Assembly (NCBI RefSeq): GCF_023499215.1 | Contig: NZ_JAKHSK010000003.1 | Span: 124,001-188,000, forward strand | DNA length: 64,000 nt | DNA from: Zunongwangia pacifica | GTDB lineage: Bacteria > Bacteroidota > Bacteroidia > Flavobacteriales > Flavobacteriaceae | Direction: 5' to 3' | Shown: positions 17,071 to 26,433 of the stretch, piece by piece | How the letters are laid out: each line of letters begins with the position of its first letter | How positions within the stretch are numbered: the stretch's first letter is position 1 | Program-made: the position numbers and the translations under genes | The notes under the pieces: generated by a model | Seen by the model: only the letters and a program-made list of their open reading frames with translations | Database searches by the model: none | What the model was told of the DNA's origin: nothing

Positions 17071-17673
17071 ATGAAAACCAACCAATTTTTAGGATTTATC
17101 ATTTGTAGCTTATTATTTATTTCTTGCGGGAGTCAGGTAAAAACCACTAATCCCAAAGGAAAAGATCTGGATAATTATAAAACTTATGCTTATTTGCCTA
17201 ATACTGGCTTTAATACAGCTAAGATGGAAAGTGATCAGGATATTAATAAAATAGTGCTGGAAACAGTTAATATGAATATGAAGAATGCAGGATATTCTTT
17301 AGATACTGACAATCCAGACTTACTTGTTCTTATTAATTCGACCACAAATATTGAAGAAAATCAAGAAACGGAAGCAGAATATGCCTCTTATCCCTACGAT
17401 CTAGGTGTAACAGCCGTAAGTCCGTTATACAGTAATTATTTTTATTCTGGTTTTGCCAATTTTGGACCAATCACGGGATATGATGTAAATACGTACCAAT
17501 ATCATGAAGGAGCGGTAGATATTCATCTGGTAGATAGCAAAACAAAAGAATTAGTATGGAGCGGTAAAACTTCAGGAGCAATAGTAAATGCGGCGAATCT
17601 TGAAGCGCAGGAAGAATTAATAAATCAGATTTTTAGCAAGTTTCCTGCATTTCAGGATAAGTCAAAAAAATAA
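17071..17673 (+). CDS. DUF4136 domain lipoprotein
   Basis: 200 residues from the ATG at 17071 (a TTG start 30 bp upstream is less likely). Lipoprotein signal MKTNQFLGFIICSLLFISCG with Cys at the lipobox. The mature part opens KDLDNYKTYAYLPN, the typical DUF4136 beginning, and continues to DIHLVDSKTKELVWSGKTSG near the end. The family is a periplasmic or outer-membrane-anchored lipoprotein of unknown function, common in Bacteroidota and Proteobacteria. Single gene, no clear partner. Confidence 0.85.
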   Translation: MKTNQFLGFIICSLLFISCGSQVKTTNPKGKDLDNYKTYAYLPNTGFNTAKMESDQDINKIVLETVNMNMKNAGYSLDTDNPDLLVLINSTTNIEENQETEAEYASYPYDLGVTAVSPLYSNYFYSGFANFGPITGYDVNTYQYHEGAVDIHLVDSKTKELVWSGKTSGAIVNAANLEAQEELINQIFSKFPAFQDKSKK

Positions 17674-17688
17674 GGTCTAATATTGCAT

Positions 17689-17721
17689 AAAAAAGGAGCT
17701 GATTTTTTCCGCTCCTTTTTT
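17689..17721 (+). terminator. Bidirectional terminator between DUF4136 gene and purL
   Basis: A6-GGAGC (17689-17699) and GCTCC-T6 (17711-17721) around an 11-nt loop. The symmetric A and T runs can serve both converging genes. Confidence 0.85.
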
Positions 17722-17741
17722 AATAATTAACAATGCTAAGA

Positions 17742-20700
17742 TTATTTATTTTCTAACCATTTTCTCGCATTTTCAAATGCGCTAAGCCATGGTGTTACTT
17801 TATCATCTTTACGATCTTTTGGATAGTATGCCCAGTTCCAGGAAAATGTAGAACGCTCTAAGTGTGGCATCATTACCAGGTGACGACCAGTATCATCGGT
17901 TAACATCGCCGTATTAAAGTCAGATCCATTAGGATTGGCAGGATAGCCTTCAAATCCGTATTTCCCTACAATATTATATTGATCTTCAGCATAAGGGAAG
18001 CTAAACTTACCTTCCCCGTGTGCGGCCCAAATTCCTAATTTGCTACCCGCCAGATTGCCGAGCATTACTGAATTATTTTCAGCGATTTCTACGGAAGTAA
18101 AATTACATTCGAACTTATGCGAGTCGTTATGAAGCATTTTAGGTTTTTCCTCGTGTGTAGGGTTTATTAAGCCTAATTCGATAAATAACTGGCAACCATT
18201 ACAAACACCAAGCGATAAAGTATCTTCTCTTTTGAAGAAATTATCTAAGGCAGCTTTTGCCTTCTCATTATAAAGGAAAGCTCCGGCCCAACCTTTTGCA
18301 CTTCCCAAAACGTCTGAATTAGAGAACCCGCCAACGGCTGCAATAAACTGAATATCTTCTAAAGTTTCACGACCGCTAATTAAATCGGTCATATGTACAT
18401 CTTTTACCTCAAAACCGGCAAGGTGCATTGCACGGGCCATTTCACGTTCTGAATTTGATCCTTTTTCACGAATAATCGCTGCCTTGATTCCTCCCCTGGC
18501 CCCTCCTAAGGAGGGTAGCTCTCCCGTAAATCCAATCGGGAACTTATAAGAAAGAGGCTGATTTTTATAGTTTTCGTAACGCTCGGCTGCTTTTTCTTTT
18601 CCGCTTTGCTTCTGGTCTAATAAAAAGGAAGATTTATACCAGATGTCACGTAATTCGGCAATATCGAAATTCAGCGTTTCTTCAGCATTTTTTATAGTTA
18701 GCGTAGCAGTTTCAGAAACTTCACCAATTTTAAAAAATTCAATGCCGTTATCTACTAAAACTTTTTCAGCATTATCATCGGTCGCCTGGAAAACAACCGA
18801 ACTATTTTCGTTGAATAATAATTTTACAAGATCGCTTTCTCCCAATGCTGAAAGATCGATGTTCGCACCAAGATTTTGATCGCCAAAACACATTTCTAAC
18901 AATGTAGTGATCAATCCACCGGAAGCCACATCATGACCAGCAGTGATCATATCATTTTTAATTAATCCCTGAAGATTATAAAAAGCGTCTGCGAATTTTT
19001 TATCGTCTTTAATTGTAGGTACTTCATCACCAATCTTATTAAGGATTTGCGCGAAAGAAGAACCACCTAATTTTAACGAATCCTGCGATAGGTTAATATA
19101 ATAAATTGCACCGGCATTTTTTTGTAAAACCGGCTCTACAATTTTAGAAATATCATCACAATGCCCGGCTGCCGAGATAATCACCGTTCCCGGAGAAAGT
19201 ACGTCGCCATCTTTATATTTTTGTTTCATCGAAAGCGAATCTTTACCAGTAGGAACGTTAATCCCCAGGCTAATCGCAAAATCTGAAACGCCCTTTACCG
19301 CTTCGTAAAGTCTGGCATCTTCACCTTCATTATTACAAGGCCACATCCAGTTTGCTGATAAAGAAACCGATTTTAAGCCTTTTTCAAGCGGAGCCCAAAC
19401 AATATTGGTAAGTGCTTCAGCAATAGAATTTTTAGAACCCGCAACGGGATCTACTAAGGCCGAGATAGGGGAGTGGCCAATTGAAGTGGCTACACCATCT
19501 TTACCTTTGTAATCTAAAGCCATAACCCCAACATTGTTTAATGGTAATTGTAACGGCCCGGCAGTTTGTTGTTTTGCCACACGACCAGAAACGCAACGAT
19601 CTACCTTATTGGTTAACCAGTCTTTACAGGCAACGGCTTCTAATTGTAAAACCTGCTTTAAATATTCCTGAATATGAGTAGAAGAGTATACCAGTTTATC
19701 ATAGTTTCTGGCAACCGTTTTGTCGTTCATAATGGTTTTTGGAGAGCTTCCAAACATATCTGAAAGATCCAAGTCCATTGGTTTTTTACCACTTTTTTTA
19801 CCTTCAAAAGTAAAACGATGAGAACCAGTAACATTACCTACATCGTACATTGGAGAACGTTCTCTATCGGCAACACGTCTAAGTGTCTCGATATCTTTTT
19901 CACCAATGACCAATCCCATACGTTCCTGGGATTCGTTACCTATCACTTCTTTTGCAGAAAGAGTAGGATCACCTACAGGAAGTTTATCAAGATCGATGTT
20001 TCCACCGGTATCTTCTACTAATTCACTTAAACAGTTTAAGTGTCCGCCCGCTCCATGATCGTGAATAGATACAATTGGATTTTCTTCTGCTTCAACCATG
20101 CCACGTACCGCATTGGCCGCACGCTTTTGCATTTCAGGGTTGGAACGTTGAATCGCATTTAGTTCGATACCGCTACTAAATTCTCCGGTATCGGCAGAAG
20201 AGACGGCAGCACCGCCCATCCCGATTCTATAATTTTCACCTCCCAGAATAACGATTTTGTCGCCCTTCTGCGGAATATCTTTTTTTGCCTGATTAGCCTT
20301 GCCATAACCAACACCACCGGCCTGCATAATCACTTTATCATACCCTAATTTTCGACCATGCTCTTCATGCTCAAACGTAAGTACCGATCCTACGATTAAT
20401 GGCTGGCCAAACTTATTTCCAAAATCTGATGCTCCATTTGAAGCTTTTATCAGAATATCCATCGGGGTTTGGTATAACCAGTCACGTTCGTTCATGGCTT
20501 TTTCCCAGGGGCGGTCTTCTGCTAAACGACTATAAGAAGTCATATATACCGCTGTTCCCGCTAAAGGTAAAGAACCTTTACCACCGGCAAGACGATCTCT
20601 AATTTCACCACCACTACCTGTGGCAGCTCCGTTAAAAGGCTCAACCGTTGTTGGGAAATTGTGCGTTTCTGCTTTTAAAGAGATTACCGAATCGAATGCT

Positions 20701-21407
20701 GTATTTTGATAATAATCTGGTTTATCGGCAGATTTTGGTGCAAATTGCTCCAATTTTGGACCCTTTATAAAGGCAACATTATCTTTATAAGCTGAAACAA
20801 TTTCATTAGGATTTTCTTCGGAAGTTTTTCGTATCATTTTAAAAAGGGAAGAAGGTTTTTCTTCACCATCAATAACAAAAGTTCCGTTGAAAATTTTATG
20901 TCTACAATGTTCAGAATTTACCTGAGAGAAACCAAAAACTTCAGAATCGGTTAATTTTCGACCTATTTTTTCGGCTAAGCCTTGTAAATACGCAACTTCC
21001 TCAGTATTTAAAGCTAAACCTTCCTGTTGGTTGTACGCTTCAATATCCTCAATTTCTTTAATCGCTTCAGGCTCGATATTGATCGTAAAAATATCCTGAT
21101 TTAGTTCGGTATATTTTTGAGAAAGCATAGGATCAAAATCGGTAAAATGCTCATCGATTTTGTAGAATTCTTCAATTCTAATAATACCTTCGATGCCCAT
21201 GTTTTGGGTAATTTCTACCGCATTGGTACTCCAAGGAGTAATCATTGCAGCACGTGGCCCAACAAAAAAATCTGCCAAAGCAGATTCGTTATATTTTTGT
21301 GCACCCCCAAAAAGCCAGTTTAATTTAGAAATATCTTCAGCCAAAAGCTGTGTGTGCGTTTGCACGGCATAAACCTTATTGGTTTGAGTTCCGAAGAATA
21401 GGATCAT
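17742..21407 (-). CDS. purL: Phosphoribosylformylglycinamidine synthase, fused PurL-PurQ form
   Basis: 1221 residues, the single-chain FGAM synthase. Signature parts: SEHCRHKIFNG, THNFPTTVEPFNGAATGSGG, HDHGAGGHLNCLSELVED, PTGKDSLSMKQ, and a C-terminal glutaminase with LGVCNGCQLF (nucleophile Cys) and AHGEGKF. It converts FGAR to FGAM using glutamine and ATP in purine synthesis. The linker before the glutaminase domain contains LPSLGGARGG, encoded by a GC-rich palindromic repeat (18489-18525) that is out of character for the gene; the frame is preserved and all catalytic segments remain. It stands alone on its strand with its own promoter. Confidence 0.97.
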   Translation of the reverse strand: MILFFGTQTNKVYAVQTHTQLLAEDISKLNWLFGGAQKYNESALADFFVGPRAAMITPWSTNAVEITQNMGIEGIIRIEEFYKIDEHFTDFDPMLSQKYTELNQDIFTINIEPEAIKEIEDIEAYNQQEGLALNTEEVAYLQGLAEKIGRKLTDSEVFGFSQVNSEHCRHKIFNGTFVIDGEEKPSSLFKMIRKTSEENPNEIVSAYKDNVAFIKGPKLEQFAPKSADKPDYYQNTAFDSVISLKAETHNFPTTVEPFNGAATGSGGEIRDRLAGGKGSLPLAGTAVYMTSYSRLAEDRPWEKAMNERDWLYQTPMDILIKASNGASDFGNKFGQPLIVGSVLTFEHEEHGRKLGYDKVIMQAGGVGYGKANQAKKDIPQKGDKIVILGGENYRIGMGGAAVSSADTGEFSSGIELNAIQRSNPEMQKRAANAVRGMVEAEENPIVSIHDHGAGGHLNCLSELVEDTGGNIDLDKLPVGDPTLSAKEVIGNESQERMGLVIGEKDIETLRRVADRERSPMYDVGNVTGSHRFTFEGKKSGKKPMDLDLSDMFGSSPKTIMNDKTVARNYDKLVYSSTHIQEYLKQVLQLEAVACKDWLTNKVDRCVSGRVAKQQTAGPLQLPLNNVGVMALDYKGKDGVATSIGHSPISALVDPVAGSKNSIAEALTNIVWAPLEKGLKSVSLSANWMWPCNNEGEDARLYEAVKGVSDFAISLGINVPTGKDSLSMKQKYKDGDVLSPGTVIISAAGHCDDISKIVEPVLQKNAGAIYYINLSQDSLKLGGSSFAQILNKIGDEVPTIKDDKKFADAFYNLQGLIKNDMITAGHDVASGGLITTLLEMCFGDQNLGANIDLSALGESDLVKLLFNENSSVVFQATDDNAEKVLVDNGIEFFKIGEVSETATLTIKNAEETLNFDIAELRDIWYKSSFLLDQKQSGKEKAAERYENYKNQPLSYKFPIGFTGELPSLGGARGGIKAAIIREKGSNSEREMARAMHLAGFEVKDVHMTDLISGRETLEDIQFIAAVGGFSNSDVLGSAKGWAGAFLYNEKAKAALDNFFKREDTLSLGVCNGCQLFIELGLINPTHEEKPKMLHNDSHKFECNFTSVEIAENNSVMLGNLAGSKLGIWAAHGEGKFSFPYAEDQYNIVGKYGFEGYPANPNGSDFNTAMLTDDTGRHLVMMPHLERSTFSWNWAYYPKDRKDDKVTPWLSAFENARKWLENK
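18489..18525. repeat. GC-rich palindromic repeat inserted in-frame within purL
   Basis: On the - strand the core reads CCCTCCTTAGGAGGGG followed by CCAGGGGAGG. CCCTCCT/AGGAGGG is an inverted repeat. It encodes LPSLGGARGG in the linker between the synthetase and glutaminase domains, where other PurL proteins have unrelated sequence. I recall this type of text as an interspersed repeat in Bacteroidota genomes; here it is the only copy I see in the window. Confidence 0.7.
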
Positions 21408-21438
21408 CCTAAGAAGTTTTGTGTTGTTGTTGAAAGCG

Positions 21439-21446
21439 CAAATTTA
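21439..21446 (-). promoter_or_regulatory. Predicted -7 promoter box of purL
   Basis: TAAATTTG on the - strand matches the Bacteroidota TAnnTTTG box, about 32 bp upstream of the purL ATG. The -33 element is weak. No PurR-type operator is recognisable. Confidence 0.6.
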
Positions 21447-21654
21447 CTTTTTTAAACCGAATATTGAAAGTTATTGATATCGTCAAAATTAATAATACCC
21501 CAGGCTGGTCTCGAAATAGTAAATATTTTTAAGGTTACTATCTGTTTTTTTTTGATTGTATAGTGTTTATTACTAATTATTTACAGAATAATTTTAGAGG
21601 ATAATTTAGGTTTGTATCCTGTTGATCTTTTAGCTTTAAGTAATATGTTTAACG

Positions 21655-21683
21655 AAAAAACGCGCCATTTTAGGCGCGTTTTT
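21655..21683 (-). terminator. Terminator after the endonuclease I gene
   Basis: AAAAAACGCGCC (21655-21666) and GGCGCGTTTTT (21673-21683) with a 6-nt loop; T-run on both strands. It lies 20 bp after the endonuclease stop codon. Confidence 0.9.
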
Positions 21684-21702
21684 AGTCTGTGGGAAACTAA
21701 AC

Positions 21703-23151
21703 TTAATAAGTTCCTATATTATCTACCGTATTTTTATCAAACGATTCCCATTCGTCACTATTATAAGTTGCTGAAGGAGCGGTAACCGAAGATTTTCTTC
21801 GTAGTGTTATATCTTTTGCAAAGTCGTCACCACCGGCTGTTCCAATCATGTCGATAAGCGTTCCGTCTTTAAATAAACCTACCGGATCGTTTCCATTATA
21901 GTCGATTGGAGCACCACTCTGACTAATATCTGCTTCATCGAGTAGTTTTTGTAAATCGGATTGTGAGTTGATAATAACTAAAACTTCACCGGCAGCTAAG
22001 GTTCCAGATAGTGAAAGTTCATTACTCCATTCTCCATTGCCATTTACTTGTTTTTGAATGCTATATCCTGAAAGATCTGCCGTTTCTTCAGAAATGTTTA
22101 CTATTTCGAGCGCTTTATTGTTTCCGCTACCTTCAACATATTCAGAAAACATTAAAACAGCATTTTCACTTCCTCCATTTTCTCCGCCGTTGTTGTCCTC
22201 TTCACCTTCACCGTCATTTCCATTATCTTCTGTCGGGTTTTCAGTATATTCTTCTGAAATTGGACCGCTATAATCGGTGGTCCATGTATTTACAGCTTCA
22301 TCATCGCCACCCCAAAGCACTGTTGCCAAATATGGGTTATCTATAAATGGGTTACGATTTCCCTGAGCTTCAGCAACGACATTGTTTTTTTGTACTTCTA
22401 AAACAGATACAGGATCTGCTGCATTCCATTCTAAAAATAAATCCAGGTTTCCTACTGTTTCGAAGCTTTGGTCATAGCGAATGCTCATATACATTACAAT
22501 TCTGGCTACATCACCTCGCCAATCGTCACCGGGATACCAACCGCTACCTGTAGAGGTAAATGATCCTTCTCCCGCAACGAATGGATCGTTGCCTCTGTTA
22601 GAGTTGATAGTGATATCTGCAGGATAAAAATTGTGAAGATCTGCTTTACCAACTTCAACTTTAATTTTAGATTTTGGATAAATATGCTCGGTATTAAATG
22701 TTTGGTTTGGATTTGTATTATCTGCCGATTGATATTGATTTTTTGGTCTGCTTTCTCCGGAATATACTAATATAACGTTCTCAGGATTGTTAGGATCTTC
22801 AGTAGCATCATATAAATAATCGTGACGTTGCCAGTATTCTAATAAAGTGGTGTGCTTTTCTGACGTAAGGCTTACTAATTCTTTCTTTAATTCTTCTACG
22901 GTTACATCAAAAGAAACTTCACTGTAATAACCGGCAATTTCTTCTGGAATGATAAAATTAAGATCTAAGACGTCACTTTGTTCTTCATTAGTTTCCTCGG
23001 GATTTTCTGTATCCCCGCTACTTTGCTCTGGACTTTCTGTGTTCTCTGTATCTTCCTCGGGGTTTAATGTAAGAGTATCGTCGTCGTTACTACATGAGGT
23101 TACAGAAATCAAAAGAAAACAAAATAAGAATGTACTGAATTTAAACTTCAT
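21703..23151 (-). CDS. Secreted lipoprotein nuclease: endonuclease I domain plus lamin-tail domain
   Basis: 482 residues. Lipoprotein signal ending ISVTSCSNDDD, then an acidic Glu/Pro/Thr-rich linker to about residue 60. The endonuclease I domain (about 80-280) contains NTEHIYPKSK, DLHNFYPADITINSNRGNDPF, YPGDDWRGDVARIVMYM and GNRNPFIDNP, typical of this metal-dependent His-me nuclease family (EndA/extracellular RNase). After a second acidic Gly/Asn/Glu linker comes a lamin-tail (LTD) domain (about 325-430): VLMFSEYVEGSGNNKALEIVN, LSGYSIQ. It is probably surface-anchored or secreted and degrades external DNA or RNA for nutrients. LTD domains commonly accompany exported nucleases. Confidence 0.88.
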   Translation of the reverse strand: MKFKFSTFLFCFLLISVTSCSNDDDTLTLNPEEDTENTESPEQSSGDTENPEETNEEQSDVLDLNFIIPEEIAGYYSEVSFDVTVEELKKELVSLTSEKHTTLLEYWQRHDYLYDATEDPNNPENVILVYSGESRPKNQYQSADNTNPNQTFNTEHIYPKSKIKVEVGKADLHNFYPADITINSNRGNDPFVAGEGSFTSTGSGWYPGDDWRGDVARIVMYMSIRYDQSFETVGNLDLFLEWNAADPVSVLEVQKNNVVAEAQGNRNPFIDNPYLATVLWGGDDEAVNTWTTDYSGPISEEYTENPTEDNGNDGEGEEDNNGGENGGSENAVLMFSEYVEGSGNNKALEIVNISEETADLSGYSIQKQVNGNGEWSNELSLSGTLAAGEVLVIINSQSDLQKLLDEADISQSGAPIDYNGNDPVGLFKDGTLIDMIGTAGGDDFAKDITLRRKSSVTAPSATYNSDEWESFDKNTVDNIGTY

Positions 23152-23473
23152 TTTTATATCAATTTTTGGTTTATATAGAATTTAAATGTTTTGAAAATGG
23201 GGTACGAATGTAGTTTTTTAAGTTTGATGTTCACTTTAAGATATCATTATCTTTAAAAACATTGATCGGTAATATTTAATCTTAAATAGATATTAAGATT
23301 CATAATTATTCTTATAGTATTATAAAATTGAATTGGCTAATTACGAAGCGTAAACCTATCTTTTTGTGATTCTGGGAATTGGTATGATTAACAGTATAAA
23401 TATTTCTATTTATTTAACGCAACCTTTTTATGATCGAATGATCTTATGAATAAGCAATTAAATTTTAAGTATT
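23152..23473. other. 322-bp intergenic region between divergent lipoprotein genes
   Basis: AT-rich. It holds a near-match to a -7 box (TACATTCG on the - strand, 23205-23212) that could serve the nuclease gene, and an 8-bp inverted repeat AATCTTAA/TTAAGATT (23278-23285, 23293-23300). No ORF, tRNA or known RNA motif seen. Confidence 0.5.
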
Positions 23474-24025
23474 ATGAAGAGAATTAACTTTTTTGTGATA
23501 TTTGTTTTAATTTTTGTATCCTGTTCTGACGATGATAAACCTATAGTGGAATATTTGGATATTACAGTAAACCATTATCTGGTAACCGAATATATTCCTG
23601 CTGAGCATTTAGAATATCTAATAAAAATAGGGGATGAGGAAAATTTTAACCGGCAGATTTCTGAAATTGAAAACTTCGATTTTGAAGATGGTTATGTTTA
23701 TGAGCTAAGCGTTTTGAAAGAGTATCCAGATCCAGAATTGGTTGGTTCAAAGCCTGGTTATAGCCTTTTAGAAGAAAAAAGCAAATCTAAGGTCGCCGAG
23801 GATACACAATTTAAAATAACATTGAAAAATAGCGAAGGTGCTAGTTTTGTAAAAGGCAATGTCACTACCGGATTTACAATTTTAGATTTAATTACTGTTA
23901 CTTGCGAAACCGAGGATGTTTGTACTAAACTTCAGGAAAGTTTAGAAAATGATAATAAAGTTATAGGAACCTTTACGCATGCCGAAAACGGAGCTTATAA
24001 TTTAATAGGAATTGATGTAGACTAG
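23474..24025 (+). CDS. DUF4377 domain lipoprotein
   Basis: 183 residues with lipoprotein signal MKRINFFVIFVLIFVSCSDDD. The mature part contains IENFDFEDGYVYELSVLKEY and YSLLEEKSKSK, matching the DUF4377 pattern (FDYEEGYEYxLxV ... YxLxEvisK). No catalytic residues are apparent. Its stop is only 2 bp from the stop of the converging methyltransferase gene. Function unknown; envelope location is predicted. Confidence 0.75.
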   Translation: MKRINFFVIFVLIFVSCSDDDKPIVEYLDITVNHYLVTEYIPAEHLEYLIKIGDEENFNRQISEIENFDFEDGYVYELSVLKEYPDPELVGSKPGYSLLEEKSKSKVAEDTQFKITLKNSEGASFVKGNVTTGFTILDLITVTCETEDVCTKLQESLENDNKVIGTFTHAENGAYNLIGIDVD

Positions 24026-24027
24026 GC

Positions 24028-25242
24028 TTATTCAGCTTTTTCCAATGATGCCATATAGAATCCGTCATAACCAGTTTCTGAAGAAAGAATCTTACGATCT
24101 TCTATTAAAGTGAAACTTTTTCCTTCTTCTGAAGCTAAAAAATCTTTCACCTGCATTTGGTTTTCTGAAGGTAACACAGAACAGGTAGCATACACCATTT
24201 TACCACCTTTTTTTACGATTTTGGAATACTGTCGTATAATTTCCTGTTGTGTTTTTCGAATTCGGTCTAAAAATTCGGGTTCCAGTTTCCATTTCGCATC
24301 TGGATTTCGGCTTAAAACCCCAAGTCCGCTACAAGGCGCATCGATTAAAACTTTATCTGCTTTACCATAAAGTTTTTTGATTACCTTATTATTATCGATG
24401 GCACGGGTTTCGATATTATGCGCACCGGCACGTTTAGCGCGACGTTTTAATTCTTTTAATTTATTAGCGTAGATATCTAGAGCGATAACCTGCCCTTTAT
24501 TTTCCATTAAAGCGGCAAGGTGTAAAGATTTCCCTCCGGCACCTGCACAGGTATCCACTACGCGATCACCGGGTTGAACGCCAAGAAAATTGGCTACCAG
24601 CTGCGAAGATGCGTCCTGAACTTCAAATAAACCATTCTGAAAACTTTGTGTCTTAAAAATATTAGCACGTTCTACTAATTGTAATGCGTCTGGATAATCT
24701 TTAAGGTTGATGGTTTCAAAACCTTCGTCTGCCAGTTTTTGTTTTAGCGAGCTAACATCTGTTTTTAATCTATTCGCACGAATAATTACAGGAGCTTGTT
24801 TATTAAGTGCACCAATTTCTTTTTCCCAGGTTTCCTCACCAAGTTCAGCCACGCCAAGTTCATCTAACCAGTCTGGAACAGATTCTCTAAACTTTCTAAT
24901 TTTACTAAGCGCATCAAAACGCCCCTTAATACGTCGAGTAGGAGTATCTTCAATTTGTTTCCAATCGGGTAAGGTAATCCCTCGTAAGGTCGCCCAAACT
25001 GCGAATAATCTAAAGGCATTTTCCCTGGAAAAAGGTTCTTTAACTTCAGCAATTTCAGCATAAAGACGTTTCCATCTTACAATATCATACGTAGTTTCGG
25101 CAATAAAACTACGATCGCGAGCTCCCCAACGCTTATCACGTTTTAAGGTTTTTTCGATCACTTTATCGGCATATTGTCCTTCATTGAAAATCTCTAAAAG
25201 GGCATCAACTGTTGCAAAAACTAAATTTCTATGTAAACGCAT
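24028..25242 (-). CDS. RsmB/NOP-type RNA cytosine-C5 methyltransferase
   Basis: 404 residues. SAM-binding motif VVDTCAGAGGKSLHLAALM, then VLIDAPCSGLGVLSRNPDAKWK with the conserved Pro-Cys, and MVYATCSVLPSENQMQV with the second Cys, the two-cysteine mechanism of m5C methyltransferases. The N-terminal ~150 residues are the helical RNA-binding part (GARDRSFIAETTYDIVRWKRL). Probably methylates 16S rRNA in the cytoplasm, but the exact site cannot be deduced. Divergent from a propeller lipoprotein gene. Confidence 0.92.
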   Translation of the reverse strand: MRLHRNLVFATVDALLEIFNEGQYADKVIEKTLKRDKRWGARDRSFIAETTYDIVRWKRLYAEIAEVKEPFSRENAFRLFAVWATLRGITLPDWKQIEDTPTRRIKGRFDALSKIRKFRESVPDWLDELGVAELGEETWEKEIGALNKQAPVIIRANRLKTDVSSLKQKLADEGFETINLKDYPDALQLVERANIFKTQSFQNGLFEVQDASSQLVANFLGVQPGDRVVDTCAGAGGKSLHLAALMENKGQVIALDIYANKLKELKRRAKRAGAHNIETRAIDNNKVIKKLYGKADKVLIDAPCSGLGVLSRNPDAKWKLEPEFLDRIRKTQQEIIRQYSKIVKKGGKMVYATCSVLPSENQMQVKDFLASEEGKSFTLIEDRKILSSETGYDGFYMASLEKAE

Positions 25243-25260
25243 TGTTAAAATTTAAGGGCA

Positions 25261-25268
25261 CAAAGGTA
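25261..25268 (-). promoter_or_regulatory. Predicted -7 box for the RsmB-type methyltransferase
   Basis: TACCTTTG on the - strand, 18 bp upstream of the ATG, matches TAnnTTTG. Confidence 0.55.
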
Positions 25269-25325
25269 ATCTTTTTTATTGCTGAAACATTTATATTTGA
25301 AGGAAATCCACCAAAAACGAATGAA

Positions 25326-26402
25326 ATGAAAAAAGTCTGGATCATAGCCTTGCTGGCTTTTGCGGCCTGCAAAAATGATACAAAATCTACAGATAAGTCT
25401 GCTACAGAGGAAACGAAGCTTACTGCACATCGAACTTTTGAAAAAGTAGACATCGAACCCATTCTGGAAAACGATTCTTTAAGTATACGAGCGATTGAAG
25501 TTATTGGGAATAATCTGGCTTTTGCAGCAAATCGCGGTACTTATGGCTTATATAATTCAGCTAACAATAAATGGAAATTATCACAGCAAAAATTTGATAG
25601 TTTGAGTCCTGAATTTAGAGCGGTAGGAAGTACAGCTAATGATTTTTTTATGCTAAGCGTAGGGAATCCTGCCTTATTGTATAAAACAGGAGACGATGGT
25701 AAAATGAAACTGGTCTATAAAGAGGAAAACGGCAAGGTTTTTTATGATGCCATTGCTTTTTGGAATGATAAGGAAGGAATTGCCATGGGTGATCCTACAG
25801 CAGACTGCCTATCCATAATTATTACGAGAGATGGTGGGAATAGCTGGGAAAAAATAGACTGTTCAAAATTACCAAAAGCGGCAGAAGGTGAAGCCGCTTT
25901 TGCCGCGAGTAACTCTAATATCGCGATTGAAGATGATCATGTTTGGATCTTAAGTGGCGGAATGAAATCGAGAGTATTCCATTCTGCCGACAAAGGGGGG
26001 ACCTGGGAAGTAGTAGAGACGCCATTAAAGCAGGGAAAGCCAACATTGGGCGGTTATAGTATGGATTTTTATGATGAACAAAACGGAATTATAATAGGGG
26101 GGAACTACGAAGATCCTGAAGGTAATACTGGGAATAAAGCCATTACAACAGATGGTGGTAAAACATGGAAGTTGATAGCCGATGGCCAGGAACCGAATTA
26201 TAAAAGTAGTGTACGATACGTTCCTAACGGAAATGGTGAGGAAATTGTGGCTGTAGGATTTACCGGAATTTCTTATACTAAAGATGCGGGTAAAACCTGG
26301 GAGAAACTGAGTGACGAAGGATTTTTTACGCTAAGGTTTTTAAATGATTCTACTGCTTATGCCGCAGGTTCTAAAAGAATTGCAAAGCTTCGTTTTAAAT
26401 GA
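25326..26402 (+). CDS. Lipoprotein beta-propeller with BNR/Asp-box repeats (Ycf48/oxidoreductase-like)
   Basis: 358 residues starting MKKVWIIALLAFAACKND, a clear lipobox; an upstream in-frame extension to 25212 would overlap the divergent gene and hide the signal, so it is rejected. Repeated Asp-box motifs S/T-x-D-x-G-x-T/S-W occur: TRDGGNSWEK, SADKGGTWEV, TTDGGKTWKL, TKDAGKTWEK, spaced roughly one propeller blade apart. Such proteins (Ycf48/sialidase-like fold) serve as assembly factors or extracellular glycan-binding proteins; no sialidase active-site Arg triad is evident. Function unknown; envelope-anchored. Confidence 0.82.
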   Translation: MKKVWIIALLAFAACKNDTKSTDKSATEETKLTAHRTFEKVDIEPILENDSLSIRAIEVIGNNLAFAANRGTYGLYNSANNKWKLSQQKFDSLSPEFRAVGSTANDFFMLSVGNPALLYKTGDDGKMKLVYKEENGKVFYDAIAFWNDKEGIAMGDPTADCLSIIITRDGGNSWEKIDCSKLPKAAEGEAAFAASNSNIAIEDDHVWILSGGMKSRVFHSADKGGTWEVVETPLKQGKPTLGGYSMDFYDEQNGIIIGGNYEDPEGNTGNKAITTDGGKTWKLIADGQEPNYKSSVRYVPNGNGEEIVAVGFTGISYTKDAGKTWEKLSDEGFFTLRFLNDSTAYAAGSKRIAKLRFK

Positions 26403-26433
26403 TTTAGTTTCATTTAAAATTATAGTTATAAAA

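Noticed and set aside
18485-18530. Frameshift or sequencing error in purL
   Set aside because: The frame is continuous on both sides and the segment translates without stops; the oddity is an in-frame insertion of repeat DNA, not a frame break.
23338-23360. Possible tRNA or small RNA near GAATTGGCTAATTACGAAGCG
   Set aside because: No cloverleaf with T-loop GTTCRA and acceptor pairing could be drawn; no tRNA was found anywhere in the window.
25212-25325. 38-residue N-terminal extension of the BNR propeller protein
   Set aside because: It would overlap the divergent methyltransferase gene and bury a clear lipoprotein signal; the ATG at 25326 is preferred.
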